64,000 bases of DNA from Deltaproteobacteria bacterium (GTDB lineage: Bacteria; Myxococcota_A; Polyangia; JACPQR01). The stretch's first letter is position 1. Each line of letters starts with the position of its first letter. Where the stretch lies: contig JACPQR010000205.1 in the NCBI GenBank assembly GCA_016190375.1, forward strand, positions 62,001 to 126,000. Reading direction: 5' to 3'. Of this stretch, positions 33,013 through 41,626 are shown in pieces. A program made the translations under genes and the position numbers. Below the pieces are notes generated by a model. That model worked only from the letters and a program-made list of their open reading frames with translations, had not been told where the DNA came from and searched no databases.

Positions 33013-34941
33013 TCACCGCGGGAACTGGACCCGGCCCATCTCCTCGACGTGGTAGCCGCCCAGCGATCGCACGGCCTCGCGGAAGTCGGCTTGCGAGAGG
33101 ACCTCGAGAAGGGCCATCACGCGCGGGTCGTCGAGGAAGGCCTCCGGAATGCAGAGGTCGTATCGCTCGGTACATACGGGCACGAAGTCGAGGCCAAGCG
33201 CCTTCGCCGCGGCGAGGATCCCCAGCCCGGCGTCCGCCCGGCCCGCCGCCACCTGTACCGCGACCGCCATGTGCGTGTACTCCTCGACCTCGTACCCATT
33301 TACCCCTTCGGGATCGATGCCGAGCCGGCTCAGGTGGTAGTCGAGGAGCACGCGGGTGCCCGACCCTGCCTGACGGTTGACGAAGGTCACGTCGTCACGG
33401 GCGAGGTCGCCGAGCCCGCCGAGGTTCTTGGGGTTGCCGGGGCGGAGCATCAGGCCCTGGTCGCGATGGGCGAGCGTCACGAGCCGGACCGGGACATCGG
33501 GAAGGGTGCGCTCGACGTAGGGAACGTTGTACTCGCCGGTCTCGGGAGCGAGCAGGTGAGTCCCGGCAAGATGCGAGCGGCGCTCCCTGAGAGCGATGAG
33601 ACCGGCAAGCGAGCCGACGTTCGACGCCGAGACGCGAGCTCGAGGCGAGTGCCGCGGCAGCCGGTCGGCGATCAGGTCGAGGGTGACGTCGTGGCTGCCC
33701 ACGATCACGAGCGTGTGCTCGACCGCAGAGCGGGGGCGCAGGAGCTCCACCTCGATCGAGGCGCCGGCCTCGCACCCCTCGCTCTCCGACGCGATTCGCA
33801 GGATGCCATCGGCGCGGGTCAGCGAGGTGATGGTGCCGGCGCCTCGCTTGAGCGGAAGAGCAACGACCTTGTCGCCCACTCGACCCAGGTGGACCCTGAG
33901 GAACTCCTCGACGCCCAGCCTGGACGGGAGCCGCCGTCCGGCAGTCGCGGACAGCCGCTCACGAGCGCTCTCGGGCAGCCCCGAAAGCCGCTCGATCGCC
34001 GGCCTGGCGAACTGATCGAAGCAGACCCAGGCCGAGACTGGATAGCCGGGTGTGCCGACGACGGGCTTGCCGCGAACGCGACCGAGGAGCGTCGGTTTGC
34101 CGGGCATGGCCTTGACGCCGTGGACGAGGATCTCGCCCAGAGCGCTCACCGCGTGCGAGGTGAAGTCCTCGCTTCCCGCGGATACGCCCGCGTTGACGAG
34201 GAGCATCGCGACGTCGCCGTCCACCGCCCGGTCGATCGCCGCACGCACCGCCCCGAGGTCGTCGGGCTGGCGCTCCAGCACCACGGGCTCGCCCCCCGCC
34301 TCACGAACCAGACACGAGAGCAAGACCGAGTTGGTCTCGATGATCGCCCCCGGCCGGGGCGGCTCCCTCTCGGCGTCGCGCCAGTCCAGTAGCTCGCTTC
34401 CGGTCGCGAGGATCGCGACGCGCGGCCGGACGAGGACGTGAGCTCTGAAGACGCCCGCCGTGAGCAGGGCGGCGAGGTCGCTGGCCGCGAGCCTGTGGCC
34501 GTGGGGAACGATGAGCTCTCCGGCCACGATGTCCTCACCGACGCGCCGGACGTGCTGCCACGGAAAGGCAGCGGCCGCGATCTCGAGCCGGCCGCCGGCG
34601 AGGCTCTGCACGTGCTCGACCATGATCACGGCGTCGGTGCCCTCGGGCAGCGGATGACCGGTGTTGACCGGATGCGCGTCGACGCCGAGGCGGAGCGCCA
34701 GCGGGCGCTCTTCGGAAGCTCCGAACGTGGACTCGGCACGCACCGCGTAGCCGTCCATGGCGGCGCCGTGGTGGCCGGGAGAGGAGAAGCGGGCGAAGAC
34801 CGGCTCGCTCGTCACCCTGCCCAGGGCTTCGGCCGGGGCGACGAGCTCGGCGCGGGAAAGAGCCGACCAGTCGAAGGCGCCGGCGAAGATGGCGCGAGCC
34901 TCCGCGAGCGATTTCATCTTCAAGTAGACGTTGCGCTTCAT
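33013..34941 (-). CDS. MoeA-type protein fused to a PBP-like substrate-binding domain
   Basis: 642 residues from ATG 34941. Residues ~1-405 are a molybdopterin molybdenumtransferase domain (GHHGAAMDGYAVRAE, LPEGTDAVIMVEH, ILATGSELLD, NAGVSAGSEDF, LGRVRGKPVVGTPGYPVSA). Residues ~430-642 form a type 2 periplasmic-binding-protein-like domain (VIVGSHDVTLDLIADRL, FVNRQAGSGTRVLLDYHL, DAGLGILAAAKALGLDFVPV), as in COG1910 proteins. With no signal peptide it should sense molybdate or a cofactor precursor in the cytoplasm. The start overlaps the stop of the upstream moeA by four bases, so they form an operon. Confidence 0.93.
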   Translation of the reverse strand: MKRNVYLKMKSLAEARAIFAGAFDWSALSRAELVAPAEALGRVTSEPVFARFSSPGHHGAAMDGYAVRAESTFGASEERPLALRLGVDAHPVNTGHPLPEGTDAVIMVEHVQSLAGGRLEIAAAAFPWQHVRRVGEDIVAGELIVPHGHRLAASDLAALLTAGVFRAHVLVRPRVAILATGSELLDWRDAEREPPRPGAIIETNSVLLSCLVREAGGEPVVLERQPDDLGAVRAAIDRAVDGDVAMLLVNAGVSAGSEDFTSHAVSALGEILVHGVKAMPGKPTLLGRVRGKPVVGTPGYPVSAWVCFDQFARPAIERLSGLPESARERLSATAGRRLPSRLGVEEFLRVHLGRVGDKVVALPLKRGAGTITSLTRADGILRIASESEGCEAGASIEVELLRPRSAVEHTLVIVGSHDVTLDLIADRLPRHSPRARVSASNVGSLAGLIALRERRSHLAGTHLLAPETGEYNVPYVERTLPDVPVRLVTLAHRDQGLMLRPGNPKNLGGLGDLARDDVTFVNRQAGSGTRVLLDYHLSRLGIDPEGVNGYEVEEYTHMAVAVQVAAGRADAGLGILAAAKALGLDFVPVCTERYDLCIPEAFLDDPRVMALLEVLSQADFREAVRSLGGYHVEEMGRVQFPR

Positions 34942-36185
34942 CGCGCCGCTCCCGGGAACAGCAGGACCTCGACCCGACTGCCCTCCTCGAGGCCCTCGGC
35001 GCCCAGCGGCACTCGAACGAGACCCTGTCCCTGCACGAGCGACCTGAGCAGCCCGCTGCGGCCCGGGACCGGCTCGGCGAGCCACCCGCTCTCGGTCTCG
35101 TGGATACGAACCCGCTGGTAGAGCTCGCGGCCGCTCTGGGCGGCTACGTTGCGGGTCAGCGTGGCGCCCTGGCGACCGAAGCGGGTGAACGCGGCTGCCG
35201 GACGCCCGACCAGCCGTTCCATCAGGGGCTCCACGAACAGATGGAAGGCAACCACGCACGAGGTGACCTGGCCTGGAAGCCCCAGCAAGTGATGGTCGCC
35301 CGCGCGGACCCAGATGAAGGGCTTGCCAGGTGCGACGCTCACGCCGTGGACGAGCAGCTCGGCACCGGGCACCCCCTGGAAGATCTCGGCGGTCAGATCG
35401 CGGCTGCCGACCGAGGAGCCGCCGGACAGGAGGGTCAGGTCGGCCTGCGCGAGGCTCCGGTCGACGGCCGCGCGCAGGCGCACGGCATCATCGGGGCAGA
35501 GCCCCAGCGGAATGACGTCGCCGCCGGCAGCCCGGACCTGCGAGGCGAGCACGTGCGCGTTGACGTCGCGTACCTGGCCGGGGCCGGGCGCCTCATCCAC
35601 GGGCACGACCTCGTCACCGGTGGAGAGGATGCCCGCGCGGGGGCGGCGCGCGACTCGCGGCTGGCGCACCCCCATGGCCGCGAGGAGGCCGACGTCCTGC
35701 GGTCGGAGCTCTCGACGCGCCGGCAGCAAGACCTGGCCAGCCGCAGCGTCGTCGGTCGGACCGATCACGTTCGCCCCCGGCGCGGCCGATCGGCCGATCT
35801 CGACGATCTGCTGGCCGGCCTCGCTCGTGTGCTCGACCATGACCACCGCGTCGGCGCCCTCGGGGAGCATCCCGCCCGTGCCGACGCGGGCGCACTGGCC
35901 GGCGCCCAGGACGAAGTCCGGCGCGCGGCCCATCACTACCTCGCCGTGGAGCGTCAGGTACGCGGGCTGCGGCTCGCTGGCTCCGAACGTGTCTCGCGCC
36001 CGCACCGCGTAGCCGTCCACCGTGCTGCGCGAGAACCCCGGCAGGTCGCAGGGAGCCGTGAAGTCCTCCGCCAGCGTGCGTCCGGCGGCGTCGTCGAGCG
36101 GGACGGTCTCGGACGGCAGGCACGCGACCTCCGACATCCGGCGCCACACCTCTTCGATCGTCTGGACCTGGAAGAACGGCTTCAT
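34938..36185 (-). CDS. moeA: Molybdopterin molybdenumtransferase
   Basis: 415 residues, typical MoeA length. It has GFSRSTVDGYAVRARDTFGAS near residue 50, MLPEGADAVVMVEHT, GILSTGDEVVP, SGGSSVGSRDLT (the MPT-binding GGxSxG loop), and LLGLPGQVTSCVVAFHLFV. It catalyses molybdate insertion into adenylylated molybdopterin. It is followed by the MoeA-PBP fusion (ATGA overlap) and preceded by the dsrC-like gene, all on the minus strand. Two MoeA paralogues in tandem often serve different enzymes (Mo versus W); that is inference. Confidence 0.95.
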   Translation of the reverse strand: MKPFFQVQTIEEVWRRMSEVACLPSETVPLDDAAGRTLAEDFTAPCDLPGFSRSTVDGYAVRARDTFGASEPQPAYLTLHGEVVMGRAPDFVLGAGQCARVGTGGMLPEGADAVVMVEHTSEAGQQIVEIGRSAAPGANVIGPTDDAAAGQVLLPARRELRPQDVGLLAAMGVRQPRVARRPRAGILSTGDEVVPVDEAPGPGQVRDVNAHVLASQVRAAGGDVIPLGLCPDDAVRLRAAVDRSLAQADLTLLSGGSSVGSRDLTAEIFQGVPGAELLVHGVSVAPGKPFIWVRAGDHHLLGLPGQVTSCVVAFHLFVEPLMERLVGRPAAAFTRFGRQGATLTRNVAAQSGRELYQRVRIHETESGWLAEPVPGRSGLLRSLVQGQGLVRVPLGAEGLEEGSRVEVLLFPGAAR

Positions 36186-36197
36186 CGCCCGAGGCGA

Positions 36198-36240
36198 TCA
36201 AGCACACCTTCCGGCGTTGGGCAAGCGACGGCCTTGCACG
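36198..36240 (-). repeat. Diverged duplicate of the dsrC 3' end
   Basis: 43 bases that align to the last 14 codons plus stop of the adjacent dsrC-like gene (36242-36285) at roughly 80% identity, including TGCAAGG, TTGCCCAACGCC and the TGA. A one-base deletion breaks the frame. It lies one base beyond the intact gene's stop and just ahead of moeA. Confidence 0.7.
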
Positions 36241-36241
36241 C

Positions 36242-36568
36242 TCAGACACACCCCTTGGCGTTGGGCAACCCGGCGACCTTGCACGCGCCCTTCGCTGGCC
36301 CCGAGGGAAACAGCTCGTAGATCCGCTTGAGCGTCAGCCCGGTCTGCTTGCAGAGCTTGCGGATCATCGGCGCCACGCGGAAGTCGAGATAATGCTGGCG
36401 AAGGTAGCGAACGACCCTCCAGTGCTCCGCGGTCAGCTCGCTCACGCCCTCGCCGGCCGCCAGCACCGCCGCGACCTCGTCGTTCCAGCGCTCGGTCTCC
36501 TGGACGAACCCGTGCTCGTCGACCTCGATCGTCGCGTCTCCAACCCGCAACTGTCGCAACGGCTTCAT
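36242..36568 (-). CDS. dsrC: DsrC/TusE-family sulfur carrier protein
   Basis: 108 residues, the usual length. Family motifs are GFVQETERWNDEVAAVLA, LTAEHWRVVRYLRQHY, PMIRKLCKQTG, and the C-terminal arm ACKVAGLPNAKGCV. Both redox-active cysteines of true DsrC are present: the penultimate one and the one 11 residues earlier; TusE keeps only the former. DsrC carries sulfur as a persulfide or trisulfide in dissimilatory and related sulfur metabolism. No dsrAB genes are in view. It is likely co-oriented with and upstream of the two moeA genes, which may point to a molybdoenzyme of sulfur metabolism. Confidence 0.93.
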   Translation of the reverse strand: MKPLRQLRVGDATIEVDEHGFVQETERWNDEVAAVLAAGEGVSELTAEHWRVVRYLRQHYLDFRVAPMIRKLCKQTGLTLKRIYELFPSGPAKGACKVAGLPNAKGCV

Positions 36569-36657
36569 CGCAGGATCCGTGCCGCCCCTAACAGATCCAA
36601 CCGTCGCAGTCGAGGTCGGGCGAGCTGTTCTGAGCTGTTCCCCTTTCGCTCGCGGAC

Positions 36658-39600
36658 GTGCGAAGATCGCGCGTGCTCCGCCGGGTCGTCCTCGGTGCGT
36701 GCGTCACTCTCGGGCTCGCGGCTGCCCAGTCCGCCAGCGCTCAAGAGACGATCGTGCTCAGGGCCGAGTGGTCCGGCTCGATCGGGTTGTTCGCGACGGG
36801 GGCGCCGATGGCCGAGGACACGCCCGCCGACGGCGACACGACCGAGGCCGATGCCCTGGCGCAGCCGGCGCTCGTCACCATCCGCGCGGCGGACGTGCCC
36901 GCGGGCGCGAGCTCGGTAGCCGCCCTCCTCTACTGGGCGGGGTCAGTCGACGACAACGGGTGTGCCGGGGGGCCCGGCGACACGATCGATCGGAACGTCA
37001 CTCTCACCGTCCCGAACGGCACGCCGGTCGGAGTCGCCGCCGACGTATGCTACTGCCACCTCGGCGGCGGCTCGTACGACATGCAGGCCTGCCATGCCGA
37101 CGTCCAGGACGTCGTGGCCGCGGCGGGCGGAGCGCTCCAGGGCGACTGGGTGGTCGACGACTTCGCCGCGCGTACCTCGAACTGGTCCACCGACAACGCC
37201 TCGTTCGCGCTCGTGCTCGTGTACGAGGATCCGGGCGCCGCGAGCCGGCACATCCTCCTGTACGACGGCATCGAGGACCTGATGAGCGGCCGTAGGACCC
37301 TGTCGCTCTCCGGCTTCGAGGTCGACGACCCACCCGGCGGAGGCCTCACCTTCTACATCCTCGACGGCGACGTCGCCTTTCCGGGGAACGAGCGCGTGGA
37401 TGTCTCGGGATCGCCGGGAGGGCTCTCGATCCGGCTCGAGGACGCGGTCAACCCACCGGACGACCCGTACAACCACACGATCAACACGACGGTCCCGGCG
37501 CTGACCGACATCATCGGCGTCGACATCGACGAGTTCGACATCTCCGGAGCGCTCAGCCCGTCAGATACGTCCGTCGACGTCGACTACCGCGCCGGCAACG
37601 ACAGGGTGTGGATCATCTTCAACGTCGTCGAGCTCGACGTCAACGAGCCCGTCCTCGATCTCGACTCGACCAAGAGCTGGTCCCTCCAGGCGGACGCCGA
37701 CGGCGACGGCGTCCCCTCCGTCGGCGACACCGTGCGCTACACGATCCACCTCGCGAACACGGGCACGAGCGGGGCCACGGTGGACGTCACCGACCCGATC
37801 CCGCCCGAGGCAGCCTCGTGGGCGCTCGTCGCCGATGGAGGAGGCTCGGACGTGTCGGTTCCAGGCGAGCTCCGCGTCGACCAGGTCCTGGTCCCGGTGG
37901 GAGCTTCTCGCGACGTCGTCTTCGACGTCGTCCTGGACGACGTGCCCGACGGGACGGTCGTGTCGAACGTGGCGACCTACAGCCCACCGGTCGAGGGAGG
38001 CAACGGCGGATCGCTCACGGCTCCCGACGTGACCGTGAGGCGCGACGGCGACGGGGACGGAGTCTACGACAGCGTGGACAACTGTCCGCTCGTCGCGAAC
38101 CCCGGCCAGGAGGATCTGGACTCGGACGGCGCGGGCGACGCCTGCGATCTCTGTCCCGCCGATGCGCCGCCCGAGGACCGCGACGGCGACGGTCTGTGCA
38201 ACTCCGCCGACAACTGCCCGGACGTCGCCAACGTGGGCCAGGGCAATCGCGACGGAGACGGCGAGGGCGACGTCTGCGACGGGTGCCCCGACGATCCGCC
38301 GCCGGAGGACCGTGACGGCGACGGCCTTTGCAACGCGAGCGACAACTGCCCGGACGCATCCAACGCGGGCCAGGGCGATCGCGACGGGGACGGCGAGGGC
38401 GACGTCTGCGACGCGTGCCCCGACGAGCCGCCGCCGGAGGACCGTGACGGCGACGGCCTTTGCAACGCGAGCGACAACTGCCCTGACGATTCCAACGCGG
38501 GCCAGGGCGACCGCGACGGAGACGGCGAGGGCGACGTCTGCGACGGGTGCCCCGACGATCCGCCGCCCGAGGACCGCGACGGCGACGGCCTGTGCAACGC
38601 CGGCGACAACTGCCCGGACGTCGCCAACGTGGGTCAGGGCGATCGCGATTCAGACGGCGAGGGCAACGACTGCGACGGGTGCCCCGACGATCCGCCGCCC
38701 GAGGACCGGGACGGCGACGGCCTGTGCAACGCGAGCGACAACTGCCCCGATGCCGCCAACCCTGGTCAAGCGGACCTCGACTCCGACGGCTTGGGAGATG
38801 CCTGCGACCCTTGCCCCGACGGCGGGGGACTGGATACCGACGGCGACGGAGCTTGCGACGCCGGCGACAACTGTCCGGCCATCGCGAACCCGGGCCAGGA
38901 GGACGGCGACTCCGACGGCGAGGGCGACGTCTGCGACGCGTGCCCCGCCGATCCGCCGCCCGAGGACCGCGACGGCGACGGCCTGTGCAACGCCGTCGAC
39001 AACTGCCCCGATGCCGCCAACCCGGGACAAGAGGACCTCGACTCCGACGGCTTGGGCGACGCCTGCGACGCCTGCCCGGACGGTGGGGGGCAGGACACCG
39101 ACGGCGACGGAGCTTGCGACGCCGGTGACAACTGTCCGGCCATCGCGAACCCGGGCCAGGAGGACAGCGACTCCGACGGCGCGGGCGACGTCTGCGATCC
39201 CTGTCCCGCCGACGCGCCCGACGACACCGACGGCGACGGACTCTGCGACTCGGCTGACAACTGCCCCGAGGACGCGAACGTGGGTCAGGCCGATGCGGAC
39301 GGAGACGGAGTGGGCGACGCCTGCGACGAGGACATGGAGCCAGGCGACGCCGGCGCGGACGCGAGCTCCGAGGACGCCGGTTTCGAGGATGCTGGTCCGA
39401 TCGACACCGACGCCGGTTCGGAGGACGCGGGCTGGGGCGAGCTCGACGCAGGCGCTGACGCCGGTTCCGAGGATGCCGGCTGGGGTGAGCTCGACGCCGG
39501 CGCCGATGCCGGTCCCTGGGACGCAGGGTCGCCGGACGCGGGCGACTCCGGCCCGAAGGACGTCGTCGACCCCATCGTCGACGGCGGCTGCGCGTGCGGA

Positions 39601-39711
39601 TGCAGGGACACGCGGGGCCTCGTCGGCACGGTGGCCGGCGGCCGGCCCGCCGCGAACCTGGGCGCGCTGGTCCTCCTCGTCCTGATCGTCCGCGCGCGTC
39701 GGCGACGCTGA
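36658..39711 (+). CDS. Large secreted TSP3-repeat surface protein with MYXO-CTERM-like tail
   Basis: 1017 residues from GTG 36658 (GTG 36673 also possible). The signal peptide cleaves after SASA. Residues ~20-310 are a beta-rich domain with a Cys cluster (CYCHLGGGSYDMQAC). A DUF11-like domain follows (LDLDSTKSWSLQADADGDG, DTVRYTIHLANTG), then about 20 TSP3-type calcium-binding motifs between residues ~460 and 885. A Gly/Asp/Ala-rich spacer of repeated EDAGWGELDAGADAG leads to GGCACGCRD, a hydrophobic helix and RARRRR: a MYXO-CTERM-like signal for surface sorting. Likely a calcium-stiffened cell-surface rod. Confidence 0.92.
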   Translation: MRRSRVLRRVVLGACVTLGLAAAQSASAQETIVLRAEWSGSIGLFATGAPMAEDTPADGDTTEADALAQPALVTIRAADVPAGASSVAALLYWAGSVDDNGCAGGPGDTIDRNVTLTVPNGTPVGVAADVCYCHLGGGSYDMQACHADVQDVVAAAGGALQGDWVVDDFAARTSNWSTDNASFALVLVYEDPGAASRHILLYDGIEDLMSGRRTLSLSGFEVDDPPGGGLTFYILDGDVAFPGNERVDVSGSPGGLSIRLEDAVNPPDDPYNHTINTTVPALTDIIGVDIDEFDISGALSPSDTSVDVDYRAGNDRVWIIFNVVELDVNEPVLDLDSTKSWSLQADADGDGVPSVGDTVRYTIHLANTGTSGATVDVTDPIPPEAASWALVADGGGSDVSVPGELRVDQVLVPVGASRDVVFDVVLDDVPDGTVVSNVATYSPPVEGGNGGSLTAPDVTVRRDGDGDGVYDSVDNCPLVANPGQEDLDSDGAGDACDLCPADAPPEDRDGDGLCNSADNCPDVANVGQGNRDGDGEGDVCDGCPDDPPPEDRDGDGLCNASDNCPDASNAGQGDRDGDGEGDVCDACPDEPPPEDRDGDGLCNASDNCPDDSNAGQGDRDGDGEGDVCDGCPDDPPPEDRDGDGLCNAGDNCPDVANVGQGDRDSDGEGNDCDGCPDDPPPEDRDGDGLCNASDNCPDAANPGQADLDSDGLGDACDPCPDGGGLDTDGDGACDAGDNCPAIANPGQEDGDSDGEGDVCDACPADPPPEDRDGDGLCNAVDNCPDAANPGQEDLDSDGLGDACDACPDGGGQDTDGDGACDAGDNCPAIANPGQEDSDSDGAGDVCDPCPADAPDDTDGDGLCDSADNCPEDANVGQADADGDGVGDACDEDMEPGDAGADASSEDAGFEDAGPIDTDAGSEDAGWGELDAGADAGSEDAGWGELDAGADAGPWDAGSPDAGDSGPKDVVDPIVDGGCACGCRDTRGLVGTVAGGRPAANLGALVLLVLIVRARRRR
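38040..39330 (+). repeat. Tandem DNA repeats encoding TSP3 modules
   Basis: About 1.3 kb of tandem near-copies of a unit of roughly 108-115 bases, centred on GACGGCGACGGCCTGTGCAA. Internal identity is high enough for slippage or unequal exchange. It lies wholly within the TSP3 surface-protein gene. Confidence 0.88.
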
Positions 39712-39865
39712 ACAGGTGTCGATCGACCGCCGCCGACCCGGCCATCGCCGGCGCGAGGCCGCCGGTCCGTCCGGAGCTTGGAGGGGAAGACGCGAAGGAT
39801 GGAGGGGGCTGCGCCCCGGCCAGATCGACGCGCTGCGCCGCCGTTCGACGTGACGGTGCCGCCAC

Positions 39866-40162
39866 TCAGGGCGCGAGTTGCAACCGTTGGAGGAGATCCG
39901 GCAAGCCGCACATCACGATCCCGCGGCGGATCTCCACCGCCTCTCTTCTCATGCTGACGACGTACCCGCGCGGCAAGCCGAGCGCGTCCATGCACGCGAC
40001 CAGTCCCTTGGGGTCGGGCGGCGTCACGCCGAGCTTGACCTCGATCGGAACCAGGCGTCCTCGGAGGCGAAGGAGGACGTCCACCTCGATCCCGGTGTGC
40101 GTGCGGAAGAAGAACGCCTCGGCGGCCGGGTCCGCGAGCCGCGCCCGAACCATGGCGTGCAG
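39866..40162 (-). pseudogene. C-terminal remnant of a DUF4143 ATPase
   Basis: About 95-99 residues. FFFRTHTGIEVDVLLRLRG, PIEVKLGVTPPDPKGL and LGLPRGYVVSM are the C-terminal nuclease-like end of AAA_14/DUF4143 proteins (E-V-D...E-V-K), which normally have ~400 residues. The ATPase half is missing, and the frame is closed upstream by a TAG 18 bases before the ATG at 40153. Clearly a 5'-truncated relic, distinct in sequence from the intact homologue at 28516-29751. Confidence 0.85.
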
Positions 40163-40175
40163 AATAGGCGACTAT

Positions 40176-40192
40176 CTCCTGTTTTTCAACGA
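40176..40192 (+). repeat. 17-mer CTCCTGTTTTTCAACGA, copy 1
   Basis: Identical 17 bases recur at 44037-44053. This copy borders the DUF4143 relic; the other borders the RelE/Phd module. A T-rich exact match of this length is unexpected in such GC-rich DNA. Confidence 0.75.
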
Positions 40193-40244
40193 CGGGGAAG
40201 TGCGCTTTGACGGCGCGGCTGGCTCTTGGATAGCGTATCCGGCG

Positions 40245-41411
40245 ATGGACGGCCGCCTGCACTACCTCGACAACGCGTCGACCGTGTTCCCGAAGCCGGA
40301 GGCCGTCATGCGAGCGGCCGTCGCGTTCTGTGCGTCCGCAGGCGTCAGCCCGGGACGCGGCACCTTCGATCTGGCCTTGGAGGCCGCGTCGATGCTGGAC
40401 GGCTGCCGCAAGAAGGTCAGCGAGCTCTTCGGGGGCCCGAGCCCGGATCGGGTCGTCTTCGGGTACAACGCCACCGACGCGCTCAACCTGGCGATCTTCG
40501 GCCTGCTGCATGGCGGCGGTCACGTCGTCTCGACTCGGCTCGAGCACAACTCGGTCCTGAGGCCCGTCGCCCACTGCGTCGACGACCTCGGGGCCCGCGC
40601 GACTCTCGTCCCGTTCGACCGGCGAGGGTACGTCGACCCCGACGACATCCGCCGGGCGATCGAGAAGGACACACGGCTGGTAGTGGTCAACCACGCCTCC
40701 AACGTGCTCGGCACGGTGCAGCCGATCGCCGAGATCGGGGCCGTCTGCCGCCAGGCGGGCGTGCCGCTCTGCGTCGATGTCGCACAGTCGGCCGGTGTCG
40801 TTCCGATCGACATGGAGGCCATGAGCATCGACGTCCTGGCCTTCACGGGGCACAAGTCGCTGATGGGGCCGACGGGGATCGGCGGCCTCGTGGTCGGCGA
40901 CGGGGTCGAGATCGCGCACACCCGCGCGGGCGGCACGGGCGTCGAGTCGGCTCGCCGCCGTCATCTGGACGACTATCCGTTCCGCCTCGAGTACGGCACA
41001 CCCAACATGATGGGGATCGCGGGGCTCGCCCGCGGAATCGATCTCATCGTCGAGCATGGCGGCGAGCGGGCGATTCATGCCCGCGAGATGGCGCTGGCGC
41101 GAGTGCTCCACGCGGCGCTCTCGGCGACCGAGGGGGTGACGCTCTACTGCGCCGAGTCGCTCGAGGATCGCACGCCGGTCTTCGCCTTCAATCTCGAGGG
41201 CATGGACCCCGCTCAGGTCGGCGCCCGGCTCGACGTCGACTTCGACGTCGCCTGCCGCACGGGCCTGCACTGCGCGCCCCTCGTCCACGAGTCCCTCGGC
41301 ACCGCGCCCGACGGCGCGGTGCGCCTCAGCATCGGGCCCCTGACCACGCTGGCCGACGTCGAGGCCGCGGCCGAGGGGATCGCGGCGCTGGCCAAGGAAG
41401 TCCGCGGCTGA
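40245..41411 (+). CDS. Class V aminotransferase, cysteine desulfurase-like
   Basis: 388 residues from ATG 40245. PLP-dependent fold: YLDNASTVFPKPEAV start, VVVNHASNVLGTVQPI, PLCVDVAQSAGVVPID (Asp that contacts the PLP ring), and FTGHKSLMGPTGIGG, with the Schiff-base lysine in HKS. The catalytic-Cys region reads ACRTGLHCAPLVHESLGT, as in the group II (SufS/CsdA-like) cysteine desulfurases of the TIGR01977 type. It should release sulfur, or selenium, from cysteine or selenocysteine. Relatives of this subfamily are often linked to selenium metabolism, which is interesting given the candidate selenoprotein at 48524. Confidence 0.92.
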   Translation: MDGRLHYLDNASTVFPKPEAVMRAAVAFCASAGVSPGRGTFDLALEAASMLDGCRKKVSELFGGPSPDRVVFGYNATDALNLAIFGLLHGGGHVVSTRLEHNSVLRPVAHCVDDLGARATLVPFDRRGYVDPDDIRRAIEKDTRLVVVNHASNVLGTVQPIAEIGAVCRQAGVPLCVDVAQSAGVVPIDMEAMSIDVLAFTGHKSLMGPTGIGGLVVGDGVEIAHTRAGGTGVESARRRHLDDYPFRLEYGTPNMMGIAGLARGIDLIVEHGGERAIHAREMALARVLHAALSATEGVTLYCAESLEDRTPVFAFNLEGMDPAQVGARLDVDFDVACRTGLHCAPLVHESLGTAPDGAVRLSIGPLTTLADVEAAAEGIAALAKEVRG

Positions 41412-41626
41412 ATCAGGGCCGCACCGGCAGGAGATGTTGCCGCTACCTCGTGGCCCACCAGACCTCCGACGTGGCGCACGATGGCGCGAGCCGGCGCAAG
41501 GTGACCAGCGGCGAACGTAGAACGAGTCAGGCCGAGATAGCTCGCCAGGTAGCGCTGTGCACGAGCGCTCACGGCGGCGCATGTGAAACGCCGTTCGCGC
41601 CCGGCGGCGGGCGGGCCGCGGAGAGC

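Noticed and set aside
41440..41572. A Crp/Fnr-like helix-turn-helix remnant (RYLASYLGLTRSTF) on the minus strand.
   Set aside because: The resemblance is confined to about 12 residues and the flanking sequence does not continue the family; too weak to annotate.
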